From Actinomycetes bacterium (GTDB lineage: Bacteria; Actinomycetota; Acidimicrobiia; Acidimicrobiales; Acidimicrobiaceae), in NCBI GenBank assembly GCA_021823385.1, contig JAKAOC010000138.1, positions 1 through 6,530 on the forward strand: a DNA stretch of 6,530 bases, given 5' to 3'. Below are positions 5,666-6,530 of the stretch, in pieces. Below the pieces are notes generated by a model. The model did no database searches, was not told the origin of the DNA, and saw nothing but the letters and a program-made list of their open reading frames with translations. The stretch's first letter is position 1, and each line of letters opens with the position of its first letter. The position numbers and the translations under genes were made by a program.

Positions 5666-6522
5666 TCAGATATCTTCCTGCACAACAGGGGTGACCGAGC
5701 TAACCTCGTGGTCGTCATGAAGGTCGATGATCTTGACGCCGGTGGCATCCCTGCCCTGGACCGCCACCGACCCTACGGTCGTGCGAATCGTGGTTCCGCC
5801 GTCGGCGACAACTATCACCTCGTCCTGCTGAGACACCGAAAAGGCGCTAACCAGAACTCCCTTTGAGCTGGTGAGCCGAATCGCTCGAACTCCCATGCCC
5901 CCGCGCTGCTGCACCGAGAAGCGATCCACCTTGGTTCTTTTGGCATATCCGGCGCTGGTGACCATGAGCACCTCTGAGCGCGTGCCGGTCTCGATCGCGG
6001 CCACGACCCTGTCCCCCGCCTTCAGCTTGATCGCTCGCACCCCCGAGGCGGCGCGGCCCATCGGACGCACCTCGGATTCGGTGAACCGAATGCCCATGCC
6101 CTTGCGCGTGAGCACCAGTAGATCACTCGAAGCCGGGACCACAAGGACCTTGACCAGCTCGTCACCTTCTCTGAGTGCGAGCGCAATAAGCCCGTCTCGG
6201 CGGGACTTGTCGTATTCTTCCAGCAGCGTCTTTTTCACCAGGCCCTGCCTAGTGAAGAAAACCAGGTAGGAGTCGGGGAAGTAGGCCTTGGTGTCGATAA
6301 CGGTGGCTATCTGCTCGTCGGCATCGAGAGCCAGCACGTTCACTAGCGCCATTCCTCGTGCCGTGCGCTCACGCACGCCCAGTTCATGGGCCTTGATCCG
6401 GTAGACGCGGCCCTTGTTCGAGAAGAAGAGCAAATAGCTGTGGGACGTGGTGTACAACACCTCCGACACCACGTCTTCTTCCTTGATCTTGGCGCCCTGC
6501 ACTCCCTTCCCGCCCCTTTGTT
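5666..6522 (-). CDS. gyrA: DNA gyrase subunit A, C-terminal domain (5' part missing)
   Basis: About 284 codons of the C-terminal beta-pinwheel are present. This domain wraps DNA and gives gyrase its supercoiling activity. Five pinwheel blades are visible, each with a hydrophobic strand then a basic turn: LLFFSNKGRVYR, YLVFFTRQGLVKK, LLVLTRKGMGIRF, EVLMVTSAGYAKRT and EVIVVADGGTTIRT. The remains of blade 1 are at the contig edge: QRGGKGVQGAKIKEED includes six of the seven residues of the GyrA box. A second box-like QQRGGMG is at 5911..5891 in the next-to-last blade. The frame stays open to 6521; a TAA at 6523..6521 is produced by adapter sequence and is not biological. A GTG at 6502 is internal and not a start. 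Position before DUF3566 and tRNA-Ile/Ala separates it from topoisomerase IV ParC. It ends with EDI and has no long acidic tail. Confidence 0.95.
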
Positions 6523-6530
6523 AGATCGGA
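6523..6530. other. Residual Illumina adapter sequence at the contig end
   Basis: The last eight bases, AGATCGGA, are the first eight of the widely used adapter start AGATCGGAAGAGC. They lie exactly at the contig end, and the conserved GyrA reading breaks exactly at the junction: the partial codon xAA becomes TAA because the adapter supplies the T. Genomic sequence therefore ends at 6522. Confidence 0.85.

Noticed and set aside
6500..6502. GTG as the start of a 278-residue protein
   Set aside because: Homology to GyrA continues upstream to the contig edge (QRGGKG); the apparent start is only the first start-like codon after the adapter-made stop.

Overview
This window looks like one contig from a moderately GC-rich actinobacterium. 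The main evidence is the right half. Read on the minus strand it gives the end of gyrA, then a DUF3566 membrane protein, tRNA-Ile(GAT) and tRNA-Ala(TGC). From memory this is the order found in Mycobacterium tuberculosis (gyrA, Rv0007, ileT, alaT) and in other Actinobacteria. A promoter that appears leaderless, with a -10 box seven bases before an ATG, fits the same group. I cannot place the organism more finely.

Layout from left to right. Bases 1-27 hold the first nine codons of a minus-strand gene that runs off the contig. It has a perfect Shine-Dalgarno, and its start codon lies in a 14-bp inverted repeat. Bases 28-230 are an intergenic leader rich in hairpins. Bases 231-2848 carry a minus-strand operon of two genes with an ATGA overlap: a cyclase-family (PF04199) metal-dependent hydrolase, then an AMP-forming acyl-CoA synthetase. 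Divergent from it, at 3004-3936, is a regulator that joins an XRE-type helix-turn-helix to a complete TetR-type repressor. Convergent with the regulator is a LysE/RhtB-type exporter (4101-4748, minus). After a 215-base gap come the two tRNA genes, the DUF3566 gene and the C-terminal part of gyrA.

How the genes may work together (inference): the regulator probably controls the adjacent hydrolase-ligase operon. The hydrolase would open a cyclic or amide/ester-type substrate to a carboxylate, and the ligase would convert the acid to its CoA thioester for catabolism. The exporter may handle a related small molecule, but nothing ties it directly to the operon. The gyrA side is housekeeping.

Data quality: the last eight bases (6523-6530) are identical to the first eight bases of the common Illumina adapter. 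They create a false in-frame stop in gyrA exactly at the GyrA box. The gene is truncated by the contig end and is not broken in the organism.

The most unusual points are the start-codon-sequestering inverted repeat at the left end, the XRE-TetR fusion with its probable leaderless, self-overlapping operator, and the replacement of two metal-ligand histidines by glutamine in the cyclase-family protein. I see no CRISPR array, insertion sequence, phage gene or defence system.
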